Source: Oscillatoria sp. | Lineage (GTDB): Bacteria; Cyanobacteriota; Cyanobacteriia; Cyanobacteriales; Laspinemataceae | Reading direction: 5' to 3' | Length of the DNA: 34,796 nucleotides | NCBI GenBank assembly: GCA_011390515.1 | Contig: JAABSJ010000039.1 | Location: forward strand, 1-34,796 | In this document: positions 8,177 through 17,480 of the stretch, piece after piece | Numbering within the stretch: position 1 is the stretch's first letter | Layout: every line of letters starts with the position of its first letter | The notes under the pieces: model-generated | Told to the model about the DNA's origin: nothing | What the model saw: only the letters and a program-made list of their open reading frames with translations | The model's database searches: none | Position numbers and translations under genes: made by a program

Positions 8177-10132
8177 ATGAGACTCAATAACATAACTAAC
8201 CGAACTACAATCCTCTCGGTTTTTTTCATTTTTATCTTGACTTTAGCCGTGACATTCTGCGGGTGGAAGCAGGCGATCGCCTCTCCCCTAGTAGGTGCTA
8301 AAGAAGAAATGGGAGCCTGGGAAACCATTCCAATGGCTCCCAAAGAAAGCCTCATGCAGTCAGTTCATACCATCCTCCTTCCCAACGGAAAAGTCCTCAG
8401 TGTCAACGGCAGCAGCTTTCGCAATACCCTCCTAAATGACCAGGGTAAAACCACCTTTGTAGAAGGAGTCGGATCCGGAGACTATGACGCCATTAACAAC
8501 ACCTCCCTCTTCGACCCTCAAACCCAGCAATTTGAGCGCATTTCTTCCCCTCCTGCCATGCAAGATGGGCAGAGCAACGACCTATTTTGTGGCGGTCATT
8601 TACAACTCGCCGATGGCAACGTCCTCTTTATCAGTGGAACCGGACGTTATTACCCCGGAGGCAGATTCACCGGATCAAAACAAGCCAATCTTTATAACTG
8701 GCAAACCGGCGAATGGTCTCCCGCAGGTCAAATGAAAGAGGGCCGGTGGTATCCCACCCTAGTCGAACTAGCCGATGGCAAAATCGTCATTTTTTCCGGT
8801 CTAAAATTAAATGCTCCCAACCAAATTAATCCCAGCATAGAAATCTACGACCCCAATACCCAAAAATTCCACTACATTGACCTGACAACCGTCGATAACA
8901 GTCCCTTTAATACCTACCTCAAAGGCGCTGATGACTATGATAGTATTGACCTCTATCCTCGGGTTTTCCCCACCGCTGATGGGAAACTTCTGATTACGGG
9001 AGATGAAGCCGGTATTGCCAATGTTTTAGTTCAAAACAAAAGCAAAACCAGCTATTTAATGTCCGTCCATGAAGACGCCTCCGGTAAATTTTCCGTCAGT
9101 TTTGAAGTCGGTCCAGAACGATTTGAAACCACCAAAGCCTATGGAACCGCCCTCCAAGTTCCCAACTCAGAAGATGTCTTATTACTCGCCGGAATGATCG
9201 GCACCAACGATATCAACTTTGGACGAGGGGGTAACACCGCCAACTATCCGGGAGCCAAAATTGCCTCTAGTTTACAGCGTTGGGTCTCTCCTGAACATAG
9301 CGGAGAAAAGAATGGTAAATGGGAAACCGTTGAGAAATTCTTAGACAAACCTCGGGCTAATCTCGAAGCAGTTATTCTGCCCTCTCAAGAGATTTTAGTC
9401 GTCAATGGCGGTGAATATCCTGAATATACACCCATCTATGAACCCCTGTTGATGACGCCCAATTCTGATGCTCCAGGCGGTTACCATATCAAGCCCATGA
9501 ATCCCGCCAAACTCCCCAGACTTTATCATAATGGCGCAATCCTTTTACCCGATGCGCGAGTATTAAGCATTGGGGGGAATGCGAATCGGGCAGCCGTCGA
9601 AAAAGATGGCACGATTCATGTTGATATTGGACGAGATTCGCAGAATAATTTTATCTTAGCCAAGCTCACCGATAAATCAGCACAGGCGAAAGAATTCTCC
9701 CTGCAAGAGTATTACAAATCCCCTCAAAGCTATTTTGCTCCCGGTGACCCTGAACCCTTCGTTCCCGCAGAAATGTGGCAAGCGGAAGTCTTCAGTCCCC
9801 CCTATCTCTTTAAACCCGGTGCGCGTCCAGAAATTGTTACCGTTCCGAATAGCATCCAATATGGCAAAACTAACCAAATCTCTGTCAAAGATGCCACCGA
9901 AAATGGGTCTTTGGTCTTAGTTAAACTCGGTGCTGAGACCCATTCTTTAGATTTTGGACAACGTTTGGTTGAATTACCCATCCAAAATATCGCCCTCGGG
10001 AATGAGTCTACCCTCGACTTTCAAGCACCAACCAATCCAAATCTCTATCCCCCGGGCTACTATATGATGTTTTACCTCAATGACATTGGAAAACCCTCTC
10101 ATGCTCAAATGGTGAAGCTAGAACATTCCTAA
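8177..10132 (+). CDS. Exported galactose oxidase/glyoxal oxidase-like copper radical enzyme
   Basis: 651 aa. The N-terminal hydrophobic segment (about residues 12-28) ends near AIAS, so export is predicted. Kelch-type strands run to about residue 500, followed by the DUF1929/early-set domain (FSPPYLFKPGARPE to the end). All five key residues of galactose oxidase can be placed: Cys138 (LFCGG) and Tyr192 (GRWYPT) for the thioether cofactor, and Tyr450, His451 (RLYHNG) and His589 (GAETHS) for copper. The enzyme would oxidise a primary alcohol or aldehyde with O2 and release H2O2. Two DyP peroxidases follow, which is the obvious sink. The substrate is not predictable. The amino-acid fit is strong even though bacterial members are rarely characterised. 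Confidence 0.85.
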   Translation: MRLNNITNRTTILSVFFIFILTLAVTFCGWKQAIASPLVGAKEEMGAWETIPMAPKESLMQSVHTILLPNGKVLSVNGSSFRNTLLNDQGKTTFVEGVGSGDYDAINNTSLFDPQTQQFERISSPPAMQDGQSNDLFCGGHLQLADGNVLFISGTGRYYPGGRFTGSKQANLYNWQTGEWSPAGQMKEGRWYPTLVELADGKIVIFSGLKLNAPNQINPSIEIYDPNTQKFHYIDLTTVDNSPFNTYLKGADDYDSIDLYPRVFPTADGKLLITGDEAGIANVLVQNKSKTSYLMSVHEDASGKFSVSFEVGPERFETTKAYGTALQVPNSEDVLLLAGMIGTNDINFGRGGNTANYPGAKIASSLQRWVSPEHSGEKNGKWETVEKFLDKPRANLEAVILPSQEILVVNGGEYPEYTPIYEPLLMTPNSDAPGGYHIKPMNPAKLPRLYHNGAILLPDARVLSIGGNANRAAVEKDGTIHVDIGRDSQNNFILAKLTDKSAQAKEFSLQEYYKSPQSYFAPGDPEPFVPAEMWQAEVFSPPYLFKPGARPEIVTVPNSIQYGKTNQISVKDATENGSLVLVKLGAETHSLDFGQRLVELPIQNIALGNESTLDFQAPTNPNLYPPGYYMMFYLNDIGKPSHAQMVKLEHS

Positions 10133-10220
10133 AATTATCATCAGAATTAGCAAGCCCAAGTTGCTAATTCTGAATCCCCTCAATAGCCGACTTTCAACCG
10201 TACTACAGCGACTCAATACC

Positions 10221-11654
10221 ATGACACTCACTCAAGAAGATTTAGAAGGACTACCCGGAAATGGAGCGGGCATTGACCCTGATAATCCCGGTCAATATGC
10301 AGAGTTACTCGAAGATTTACAGGGCAACATTCTCAACTCTCACGGACGAGATTATAGCGTCCATCTGTTTTTGCGATTCAAACCCGATCAAACCGATGAG
10401 GCAAAGCAATGGATTCAAACTTTTGCTCATAACTCAGTAAAATCAGCGAGACAGCAGGCCGATAGCGCCCGTCAGTACCGAGAACAGAAGATTGATGGCG
10501 GTGTATTTGCCAACTTTTTTTTATCTCGGAAAGGGTATGAATATCTGCGGTTTTCTCCCGCAAAAATTCCCAACGATCAACCCTTTCGGTTCGGAATGAA
10601 AAATCCCACCCTCCGGCAATCCTTGGGGGATATTGAAGTGAATCAATGGGAGGCTGGATATCAAGAGGAAATTCATGCCTTAGTCATCATGGCCGATGAT
10701 AACTTAGTCGGCTTACTGCAAAAGGTGAATACCATCGGGCAGCAACTGCGCTCAGTTGCTGAAGTGATTAACCGAGAAGATGGGTTTATTCTCAAAAATT
10801 ATCGCGGACAATTTGTCGAACATTTTGGCTTTGTCGATAATATCAGTCAGCCACTCTTTCTGAAACGGGAAATTGACAAAGCCAAGGAAAAAGGCGGTGA
10901 TTTTACTAAATGGGACCCTCGGGCTGCTCTGGATTTGATTTTGGCTAAAGACCCGAACGGGAAAACAGAAGATAGCTATGGCAGTTATTTGGTCTACCGC
11001 AAACTCGAACAAAACGTTAAAGGATTTCGTGAAGATCAACGGAATCTGGGTGAAAAGCTCGGGATTACTGAAGATTTAGCTGGGGCGATGGTTGTAGGCC
11101 GTTTCTTCGATGGAACACCCGTCACCCTCAAGGAGCAACCCCTGTATGCGAACCCGATCCGACCCGTGGATACCATGAATGACTTCAATTACAGCGAGGA
11201 TACCCAGGGAACCCATTGTCCCTTCCATGCTCACCTCCGCAAAACGAACCCCCGAGGAGACACCGGACGGGTAGAATCGGCGATTAACTATGAAGAATCC
11301 TTAGCATTGGAAAGGCGTCATCGCATCGTTCGTCGCGGCGTCAGTTATGGAGAAAATGACTTAAATCAAGAACCAGAAACCGGCTCAGGAATGCTCTTTT
11401 TATGCTTTCAAGCTGATATTGAAAATCAGTTCAACTTTATGCAAGCCTCCTGGTCGAATCAAAAGAACTTTCCCCAGTACAATGTGGGACCCGACCCCCT
11501 AACAGGTCAACCCGGGGGAACTCAAAAATGGCCGAAAAAATGGGGGGAACCCGAAACAGAAGACTATGATTTTAAGCTCCGAGTCACCCTGAAAGGCGGT
11601 GAATACTTTTTCGCGCCGAGTATGAGTTTTCTGAAGAATATTGCAGAGATATAA
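10221..11654 (+). CDS. DyP-type heme peroxidase
   Basis: 477 aa from the ATG at 10221; a TTG 60 bases upstream is possible but adds a non-conserved leader. LEDLQGNILNSHGR opens the first ferredoxin-like half. HFGFVDNISQPLF carries the distal Asp206 of the GxxDG motif, but the final Gly is Asn here. CPFHAHLRKTNPR gives His338, the expected proximal heme ligand. KGGEYFFAPSMSFL closes the fold. DyP peroxidases oxidise dyes, phenols or small molecules with H2O2. There is no signal peptide, so a cytosolic or cargo location is likely. It follows the galactose oxidase-like gene by 88 bases and precedes a related peroxidase by 69 bases; the two probably arose by tandem duplication. Confidence 0.88.
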   Translation: MTLTQEDLEGLPGNGAGIDPDNPGQYAELLEDLQGNILNSHGRDYSVHLFLRFKPDQTDEAKQWIQTFAHNSVKSARQQADSARQYREQKIDGGVFANFFLSRKGYEYLRFSPAKIPNDQPFRFGMKNPTLRQSLGDIEVNQWEAGYQEEIHALVIMADDNLVGLLQKVNTIGQQLRSVAEVINREDGFILKNYRGQFVEHFGFVDNISQPLFLKREIDKAKEKGGDFTKWDPRAALDLILAKDPNGKTEDSYGSYLVYRKLEQNVKGFREDQRNLGEKLGITEDLAGAMVVGRFFDGTPVTLKEQPLYANPIRPVDTMNDFNYSEDTQGTHCPFHAHLRKTNPRGDTGRVESAINYEESLALERRHRIVRRGVSYGENDLNQEPETGSGMLFLCFQADIENQFNFMQASWSNQKNFPQYNVGPDPLTGQPGGTQKWPKKWGEPETEDYDFKLRVTLKGGEYFFAPSMSFLKNIAEI

Positions 11655-11723
11655 CCCCAAAAATCTGACCCATTCACCTTTCAGTCCAACCCATGTCACC
11701 CAACCGATCCCAAGGAGTTATTC

Positions 11724-13724
11724 ATGTCTAACATTCACGAAAAAATTAACCAACTTCACGAAATTGTGACCCCGTTTGATGATTTTGAAGATGAAGCCCT
11801 GTTAGATGAGATTCAAGGCAACATCATCAAAGCCCACGGACGCAATCATTCCGTTCATTTGTTTTTACAATTTACCGGCGACCCAGATCTGGTGAAGCAG
11901 GGGATTAGCAAATTTACGCATAAGTATATCACTTCAGCCCTAGCTCAAGCGGAGGATGGCAAGCGATATCGACAGAATCAAACTGTACCCAGTAAAATAT
12001 TTGGCAACTTATTTTTTACAGCGGCTGGATATCAGTATTTGGGCTATGACCCGACAGAGATCTCGAATGACCCTTCATTTCTAAAAGGCATGAAACATCC
12101 CGATATTAACGATCAACTGGGGGATGATGTCCAACAATGGGAAGCGGGATTTCAACAGGAAATTCATGCGCTGGTTTTGCTGGCTGGGGATAAACGAGTC
12201 GGTCCGCGAACGGAAGAGGCAAAGCAGTTAGAACGGAAGGATCAGACGAAACTCTGTAAGCAGCCGTTTCTTTTGGCACAGCAAGTTGAGACGATTAAAC
12301 AAGATCTAGATATTATTGCCAAAGTTGTCCATGAAGACATTGGTTATGTGCTCAGAAGTTCCGAAACTGGAGAAGAAATCGAACACTTCGGATTCCGAGA
12401 TGGCGTGAGTCAACCCCTATTTCTCAAGCGAGATATTGACCGTGAACGAGAAGAAAGTGACTTTTCTCAATGGGATCCTCGCGCACCTCTCAGCTTGGTG
12501 TTGTCCAAAGACCCCTTGGGTGAAAAAGAGGAAAGTTACGGCAGTTTCTTGGTCTATCGCAAACTAGAGCAAAACGTTAAAGGCTGGAAAAAAGATGTTG
12601 AAGCTCTCGCGGAAAAACTCAAGGGTTCTGAAAAAGCTGAACCCACTTTAGCAGGAGCCTACACGATGGGACGCTTCCAGGATGGAACCCCCGTTGTCCT
12701 GGAAAATCAGCCTAACTCCCAAATATCCCACGAGAATAACTTTAATTATTCACAGGACCCGCAAGGTCAAAAATGCCCGTTCCAATCCCACACCCGGAAG
12801 GTGAATCCCCGTGGGGAAAGCAAAAATTTGGACGAGGAAAAAATGAATCGGATTGTCCGTCGGGGTATCAACTATGGACCGCTCCCCAGTGAAGAACCGG
12901 AAACTGATGCTGGACTGCTATTTTTGTGCTTCCAAGCCAATTTAGAAACTCAGTTCAATTTAATGCAGCAGCACTGGTGTAACCAACGCGACTTTTTACG
13001 CCCAGGTCTGGGAACCGATGCGGTGATTGGAGTTGAAACGAAGACGGTTGATGCGAATGGCAATTTAGTCGCGGTCACCGAGTCCTACAAATGGCCTAAA
13101 AAGTGGGGGGAAGCAGGACAGACGCAAGCAGATTTCAGCCATTGGGTCACGATGAAAGGGGGGGAATATTTCTTTGCGCCAAGCATGAGTTTCCTCAAAT
13201 CCTTCTTGCCTGAACCCTGCCGCGATATCGTCTTTCGCGGCGTTCCTAAACAAGAGATTCAAGCGGCGAAGGATAAGATTAATGAACTTCGGGATTACCA
13301 GGCAAGGAACTGGGCCATTGGTATTAATGGAGATACTCTGCAACCGGATGAGTTCCTGAACTTCTTCAATCAGCGACATTTGGAATTTGAGTTTTATTTG
13401 CGAAATCAAGTGGGCCTCGGTGACAATGGGGCTTACGATCGCAACATTAAAACTCTCACCCAATACATCAAAGATGTCCGCAACAAAGAGATTGAGGAAT
13501 GCGAATATAAAATCGCTGAACTGAAGGAATATCAAGAACTGAATTGGGCCATTGGTTTTGATGGAGAAACCCTGAACCCGGACCAATTTGTGCGATTTTT
13601 TGGTGAACGCCATCTACCGTTCCAGTTTTATGTGAAGAATAAAACTGTTTCCTTGGGTGATCAATCAGCATATAATCAGAACATTGACACTCTGAACGAC
13701 TATATCCGTTCCCTCAAGGATTAG
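11724..13724 (+). CDS. DyP-type heme peroxidase with C-terminal tandem repeat extension
   Basis: 666 aa; AAGGAG at 11712-11717 supports the ATG. The first about 495 residues parallel the upstream peroxidase. HFGFRDGVSQPLF is a complete GxxDG motif with distal Asp226, and CPFQSHTRKVNPRGE gives the proximal His356. KGGEYFFAPSMSFLKSFLP ends the catalytic part. The extension holds two copies of a unit starting at residue 519 (INELRDYQARNWAIG) and 597 (IAELKEYQELNWAIG), a period of 78 residues, each with a TLxPDxF, RHL and LGD...AY pattern. I do not recognise this repeat. There is no signal peptide. The extension could target the enzyme or bind a partner; that is inference. Confidence 0.87.
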   Translation: MSNIHEKINQLHEIVTPFDDFEDEALLDEIQGNIIKAHGRNHSVHLFLQFTGDPDLVKQGISKFTHKYITSALAQAEDGKRYRQNQTVPSKIFGNLFFTAAGYQYLGYDPTEISNDPSFLKGMKHPDINDQLGDDVQQWEAGFQQEIHALVLLAGDKRVGPRTEEAKQLERKDQTKLCKQPFLLAQQVETIKQDLDIIAKVVHEDIGYVLRSSETGEEIEHFGFRDGVSQPLFLKRDIDREREESDFSQWDPRAPLSLVLSKDPLGEKEESYGSFLVYRKLEQNVKGWKKDVEALAEKLKGSEKAEPTLAGAYTMGRFQDGTPVVLENQPNSQISHENNFNYSQDPQGQKCPFQSHTRKVNPRGESKNLDEEKMNRIVRRGINYGPLPSEEPETDAGLLFLCFQANLETQFNLMQQHWCNQRDFLRPGLGTDAVIGVETKTVDANGNLVAVTESYKWPKKWGEAGQTQADFSHWVTMKGGEYFFAPSMSFLKSFLPEPCRDIVFRGVPKQEIQAAKDKINELRDYQARNWAIGINGDTLQPDEFLNFFNQRHLEFEFYLRNQVGLGDNGAYDRNIKTLTQYIKDVRNKEIEECEYKIAELKEYQELNWAIGFDGETLNPDQFVRFFGERHLPFQFYVKNKTVSLGDQSAYNQNIDTLNDYIRSLKD

Positions 13725-13740
13725 GGACTGATGACGGAGT

Positions 13741-13779
13741 GGCAAGCCCTCTGAACTCTCTGGGGGGTTCTAGCTTGCC
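13741..13779 (+). terminator. Hairpin after the second peroxidase gene
   Basis: GGCAAGC at 13741-13747 pairs with GCTTGCC at 13773-13779 around a 25-nt interior that can form a smaller GAAC/GTTC stem. It begins 17 bases after the stop. There is no T-run, so this is only a possible transcript end. Confidence 0.3.
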
Positions 13780-13834
13780 CCTCCCTGAGTCGCAACTGTT
13801 GAGATAGGGCAATAATCAGGAGGCTCTGGGTATT

Positions 13835-14728
13835 ATGAAACATCACAAAAAACTGTCCTTAGTTCTGATTTTTACGCTTTCCTTTTTAGCGGGTGGTTCG
13901 TCCCGATTATTGACTCAGGAGAATCCCGAGGGGATTAGCCAATCTGAGGGAGAGCATTTATTAAGTCAATCGAATTCCACAGGTCATTCCGAGTTCAATG
14001 TATGGCATCATCTCCAGACTCACAAATCGGTTAGCTATAATCAGTTAGTTGAAAATTTTAAGCTGGCTGTTGATGATGTGCAAACTTTAGAGGACAATAA
14101 CACATCCCCTCACCTGTTGTCCTTAAAAGAAAATAATGACCAGGGGATTATCTATAGAAAGACTGAGGATAATCAGACTGAAATTTTGATGGTGACCTGG
14201 ACTAATCAGAGATATTATGAGAGTTGGACCGGAGGAGAAACTCCTGTACAATTAGAGCGAACGGTTTGGGTAACGGCAAAACCGGAAGTTTACAATTTTT
14301 GCAATGTTACTGCTGGGATTGGAAATCATCTGAATCTGAGTCGGAAGATGATGCTAGACCTGAGACTCACTCAGTATTTGGGATTAAAGCCTGAGCCAAC
14401 TTCCTCGGATAAAAGCAAAGATGCGTTTGTAGAAATTTGGGTTAAAGCAGAACATATCAAGAGACCCTGTAGCGATGGCCGGATTGACCAGAATAATTGT
14501 CAAATGGAACCGGCAAAAATCCAAAACGTGATGGAGGATTTGAGACTTTCTCAAACTGAATATCCTTTTACGGGGTTAGGTTATGCCTATGACTGGGGGA
14601 AACCCTCTCCGGTGGGACCGAGCGAATTTGTGATAGAAGCCAGCAAAGAAAAGCCGGTAGAAGCGAAGGTTGCTTTAGTTAAAAATACAGAAGACTACTG
14701 CAATAATCAGGTGATTACAAATCCCTAA
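13835..14728 (+). CDS. Exported protein of unknown function
   Basis: 297 aa; AGGAGG at 13818-13823 precedes the ATG by 11 bases. The N-terminus has basic residues then a hydrophobic core (LSLVLIFTLSFLAGG), a signal peptide; no lipobox is seen. Four Cys fall in the second half (NFCNV, RPCSDG, NNCQM, DYCNN), which may form two disulfides in the periplasm or lumen. No known domain is recognised; the pattern MVTWTNQRYYESWTGGE followed by ERTVWVTAKPEV suggests a beta-rich fold. It is the last gene of the oxidative block on this strand and could be secreted together with the galactose oxidase-like enzyme. Confidence 0.7.
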   Translation: MKHHKKLSLVLIFTLSFLAGGSSRLLTQENPEGISQSEGEHLLSQSNSTGHSEFNVWHHLQTHKSVSYNQLVENFKLAVDDVQTLEDNNTSPHLLSLKENNDQGIIYRKTEDNQTEILMVTWTNQRYYESWTGGETPVQLERTVWVTAKPEVYNFCNVTAGIGNHLNLSRKMMLDLRLTQYLGLKPEPTSSDKSKDAFVEIWVKAEHIKRPCSDGRIDQNNCQMEPAKIQNVMEDLRLSQTEYPFTGLGYAYDWGKPSPVGPSEFVIEASKEKPVEAKVALVKNTEDYCNNQVITNP

Positions 14729-14789
14729 AGTCAGTCCAAACATTCAACTTGACCGATATAGGGAGTCGGGCTGGAATTGGACCATTTTT

Positions 14790-14850
14790 TAAGCCGTGGA
14801 AGCACCGGGGGACTGATGATCAGTCGGGCGGAAGATGCTCCCACGGCTTA
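14790..14850. repeat. Nested foldback element
   Basis: TAAGCCGTGGAAGCA (14790-14804) and TGCTCCCACGGCTTA (14836-14850) pair at 14 of 15 positions. Inside, GACTGA and TCAGTC (14811-14825) form a second perfect stem around TGA. It lies between two genes and has no T-run on either side, so a small foldback or dispersed repeat is more likely than a terminator. Confidence 0.55.
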
Positions 14851-14856
14851 ATAGTC

Positions 14857-14887
14857 TTGTCAGAATGATTTAGACAAGCTATATAAT
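14857..14887 (+). promoter_or_regulatory. Candidate promoter of the sulfotransferase gene
   Basis: TTGTCA at 14857-14862 and a perfect TATAAT at 14882-14887 are separated by 19 bases, slightly longer than ideal. The ATG of the sulfotransferase follows 52 bases after the -10 box, with AGGAG at 14923-14927. Confidence 0.4.
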
Positions 14888-14939
14888 AGCAATGGCAGTG
14901 AACTGAGAACCCAGACAAGTATAGGAGCAAGGCAACGGT

Positions 14940-15872
14940 ATGCAAAAGTCAGTAGTGTTCATCATCGGAATTGGTCGTTCGGGTTCAACCTTACTGGACT
15001 TGATGCTGGGCAGCCACCCCCGGGCTTTCTCTCTCGGTGAAATCAGCAAGCTGCCGGAGTTTGTTAGAAAGGGGAAGAAGCTTTGTGCCCGGGAGGATAG
15101 CACCTTCTGGGAAGAGCAATTCACGGAAGCGGAACGACAATATTTGGCAAGGGGGATGAGTGGTCATCGACTGCATCGACTGATTCCCCTGAAGGTTGAA
15201 CGGGTGGTCCGGGGATGGTTAAATAATGACGAGATTCTCAATCCCTATACGCAACTGTTTAAGAAAATCGATTGTGATGTATTGGTGGACTCTAGTAAGT
15301 ATTCTTCCTGGCTGACGCGGCGCTTAGAAGCTCGGGAATTTCAGCAGCAATGGTTGCGACCCTATTTGATTCATACGGTACGGGATGGGCGGGCGGTGAT
15401 CAATTCTTATCTGCGGATTTATCCAGAAAAGGGGATTGAGGTGTTGAGTCAGCAGTGGTTGGATGAATTGGAGAAAAAACGGCAAATTTACGAGCCCTTT
15501 CCGAGCGATCGCAAAATGACCGTTCATTACGAAGATTTAGCATCGGACCCCCAAGGCACTCTCCGGGGGATCTGTGATTTGGTCGGTCTCGATTTTAGGC
15601 CGGATATGGTGGAGTATTGGAAGCACGAACATCATCACGTTGTCGGGAGTCGCGGGACCAATGCCATGATTGCGAAGTACCGGGGACAGGAGGCGAAACA
15701 ACAAGTGCAAGAGATCCACGGGAATTACTATGACCAGATGAATTTTGAGATTAAGCTAGATCTGCGCTGGCAGAAGGAACTTTCCCCGGAGAATTTAGCG
15801 ACGTTTGAAAGGATTGTGGGCGATCGCAATCGTCCTTTTGCATGGCCCCTCACCCCTGAATCCACCCCTTAG
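14940..15872 (+). CDS. Sulfotransferase-family protein
   Basis: 310 aa. FIIGIGRSGSTLLDLMLGSH near the N-terminus is the 5'-phosphosulfate loop that binds PAPS. LIHTVRDGRAVINSYLRIYP in the middle matches the 3'-phosphate-binding Arg/Ser motif. VHYEDLASDPQGTLRGICDL is the usual family segment after that. The length is normal for a soluble or peripheral bacterial sulfotransferase; no signal peptide is visible. The acceptor (sugar, lipid or small molecule) cannot be read from sequence. It has its own candidate promoter and is separated from the oxidative block by a foldback element, so it may be an independent unit. It is convergent with acsF. Confidence 0.85.
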   Translation: MQKSVVFIIGIGRSGSTLLDLMLGSHPRAFSLGEISKLPEFVRKGKKLCAREDSTFWEEQFTEAERQYLARGMSGHRLHRLIPLKVERVVRGWLNNDEILNPYTQLFKKIDCDVLVDSSKYSSWLTRRLEAREFQQQWLRPYLIHTVRDGRAVINSYLRIYPEKGIEVLSQQWLDELEKKRQIYEPFPSDRKMTVHYEDLASDPQGTLRGICDLVGLDFRPDMVEYWKHEHHHVVGSRGTNAMIAKYRGQEAKQQVQEIHGNYYDQMNFEIKLDLRWQKELSPENLATFERIVGDRNRPFAWPLTPESTP

Positions 15873-15924
15873 ACTGCTTGCTTTCTGGGACTCGCGATCG
15901 CCTCCCCCAACCCTCCTCAAACCA

Positions 15925-15954
15925 ATAAAAACGGCTCTGCACTCAGCAGAGCCG
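15925..15954 (-). terminator. Rho-independent terminator of acsF
   Basis: CGGCTCTGC (15932-15940), loop ACTCA, GCAGAGCCG (15946-15954) is a perfect 9-bp stem. Read on the minus strand it is followed by TTTTTA, so it ends acsF transcription 39 bases after that stop codon. The plus-strand side has no T-run. Confidence 0.85.
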
Positions 15955-15992
15955 AAAGACGAAACAACAGAGGAGCGAAACCGGAAAACTAT

Positions 15993-17069
15993 CTAGTGAG
16001 CCAACCCTTGTTCTGCGGTTTTATCAATAGGCTTCAACAAATAAAGCCGCACGATTTGCCAGACAGTTGAGATGTAAAGGGGTAGCTTCTGGAAAAACTG
16101 CACGATCTTAGGCTGGTTAGAACCTGCGATTTCTGCTATTTTAGCATTATTTTGCGTGCAAGTATCCAATCGGGCAAAGAACTCTGGATGATCGACATCC
16201 AAAATTACCGGGAAAACCCGTCCCGCAGTTTCATTCGTCTTGCGGATGACGTGAATATCATACTCACGGGCATCCAGACCGAGCACTGCGTAGAATCCGG
16301 AACGCTGAATATCATTCAAAAACATGGTAGCAAAAACCGAGAGTAAAAAGAAACGGCTCCACAGTTTTGCTTTCCAATCGTTTAAGATTTGAGGCTGGGC
16401 CTTCATCAAGGCATCAAAGAAATCGCCGTGGCGGTTTTCATCCTGACACCAGTTCTCAAAGAACCTGAAAATCGGATAAATCCGATGTTCAGGATGCGCT
16501 TCCAAATGCCGATAAATCGTGATATAGCGCCAATACCCAATTTTTTCCGATAAGTAGGTCGCGTAGAAGATGAATTTCGGCTTAAAAAAGGTGTATTTTT
16601 TACTTTTGGTCAAAAATCCCAAATCCAGGGAGAGCTTGAAGTCACTCATCGCCTTGTTCAGGAATCCGGCGTGACGCGCTTCATCCCGAGACATCAGCAA
16701 AAAGCACTCAGCTAGAACTGGATTTTTGTCTTTGAGCTTGCGTGCGAGTTCCTTGTAAAGAAGAAACCCAGAAAACTCAGCGGTGCAAGAGCGTTCCAGA
16801 AATTCGATGAACAGTTGACGAGTTTCCCCATCAATCCCATCCCAAGATTGGTTGAACTCTTCATCCCGAACGAAGTGGTGCCGGTTGTAGTCGGCGCGGA
16901 ACTCTTCGAGAATGGCTTGGAGTTCGTCTTCGTTGGGGGAGATGTCCATCCGCGCCATCTCATCAAAGTCCGTGGTGTAGAAGCGCGGCGTCAGGATGGT
17001 GTCTTTGGCGGGAGCTTTAACCCCTGGGCGGATTTCTTCAAACGCAGGTTTCTTTAGGGAATCTACCAT
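15993..17069 (-). CDS. acsF: Mg-protoporphyrin IX monomethyl ester (oxidative) cyclase, aerobic form
   Basis: 358 aa, the normal length. This di-iron enzyme forms the isocyclic ring of chlorophyll, turning Mg-protoporphyrin IX monomethyl ester into protochlorophyllide with O2. The iron-binding pattern is complete: [19 protein letters not shown] gives the first Glu, [10 protein letters not shown] and [11 protein letters not shown] give two ExxH sites. The N-terminus [17 protein letters not shown] is highly typical. It acts at the thylakoid or plasma membrane with a scaffold partner. It is transcribed alone and has its own terminator. The start at 17069 is clear because the conserved N-terminus begins just after it. 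Confidence 0.96.
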   Translation of the reverse strand: MVDSLKKPAFEEIRPGVKAPAKDTILTPRFYTTDFDEMARMDISPNEDELQAILEEFRADYNRHHFVRDEEFNQSWDGIDGETRQLFIEFLERSCTAEFSGFLLYKELARKLKDKNPVLAECFLLMSRDEARHAGFLNKAMSDFKLSLDLGFLTKSKKYTFFKPKFIFYATYLSEKIGYWRYITIYRHLEAHPEHRIYPIFRFFENWCQDENRHGDFFDALMKAQPQILNDWKAKLWSRFFLLSVFATMFLNDIQRSGFYAVLGLDAREYDIHVIRKTNETAGRVFPVILDVDHPEFFARLDTCTQNNAKIAEIAGSNQPKIVQFFQKLPLYISTVWQIVRLYLLKPIDKTAEQGLAH

Positions 17070-17480
17070 AGGTCTAGGTGAGGGTGGTGTTATAGCTGAT
17101 TTGCTTTAGGCGCGGTGGAGACCGACTCAGAAGCTGCGCCATGGGCGCGACTTCTTGAATGCGGATCGCTCCGCATTTTTATGAATGATGCCTGGTTACG
17201 AACTCCAGTCTACCAGGCTATGAGTCTTTGGGAACAGCCCAACGGGTGAAAATTCACAAAACCACGTCAATTTTTGTAAAGTTGGCGGTAAAAATTCTCA
17301 AGGTAACCGGAGTGAGTGGAACACAAAGGGCTTGAGGGGAGGGATGTTGGAGTACCCCCACCGATGAGAACGGGGTTGAGGAGGGCATCGGGTACGGGGT
17401 AGGATTCCCCATCCGGACCAGCATCTTCAGGGGGAGTTGTGCCAACATGAAAGTACAGGCATCACTATCGCTTATTGTTT
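17070..17480. other. Divergent intergenic region between acsF and the kinase gene
   Basis: These 411 bases must contain promoters of both divergent genes. One clear structure is present: AATGCGGA (17158-17165), TCGC, TCCGCATT (17170-17177) followed by three more T, which reads as a short terminator-like hairpin on the plus strand. Small ORFs here have no recognisable product and overlap the hairpin or promoter area. I found no convincing -10/-35 pair by eye. Confidence 0.5.

Noticed and set aside
10161..10220. Upstream TTG start for the first DyP peroxidase
   Set aside because: No ribosome binding site is seen before it and the added leader does not resemble family N-termini.
2441..15872. 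Violacein- or rebeccamycin-like biosynthetic cluster
   Set aside because: Only the ferritin-like fold is shared; no tryptophan oxidase, other vio/reb gene or assembly-line enzyme is present.
17254..17448. 64-aa minus-strand frame in the acsF/kinase gap
   Set aside because: Low-complexity Pro/Leu product, no ribosome binding site and no recognisable family.
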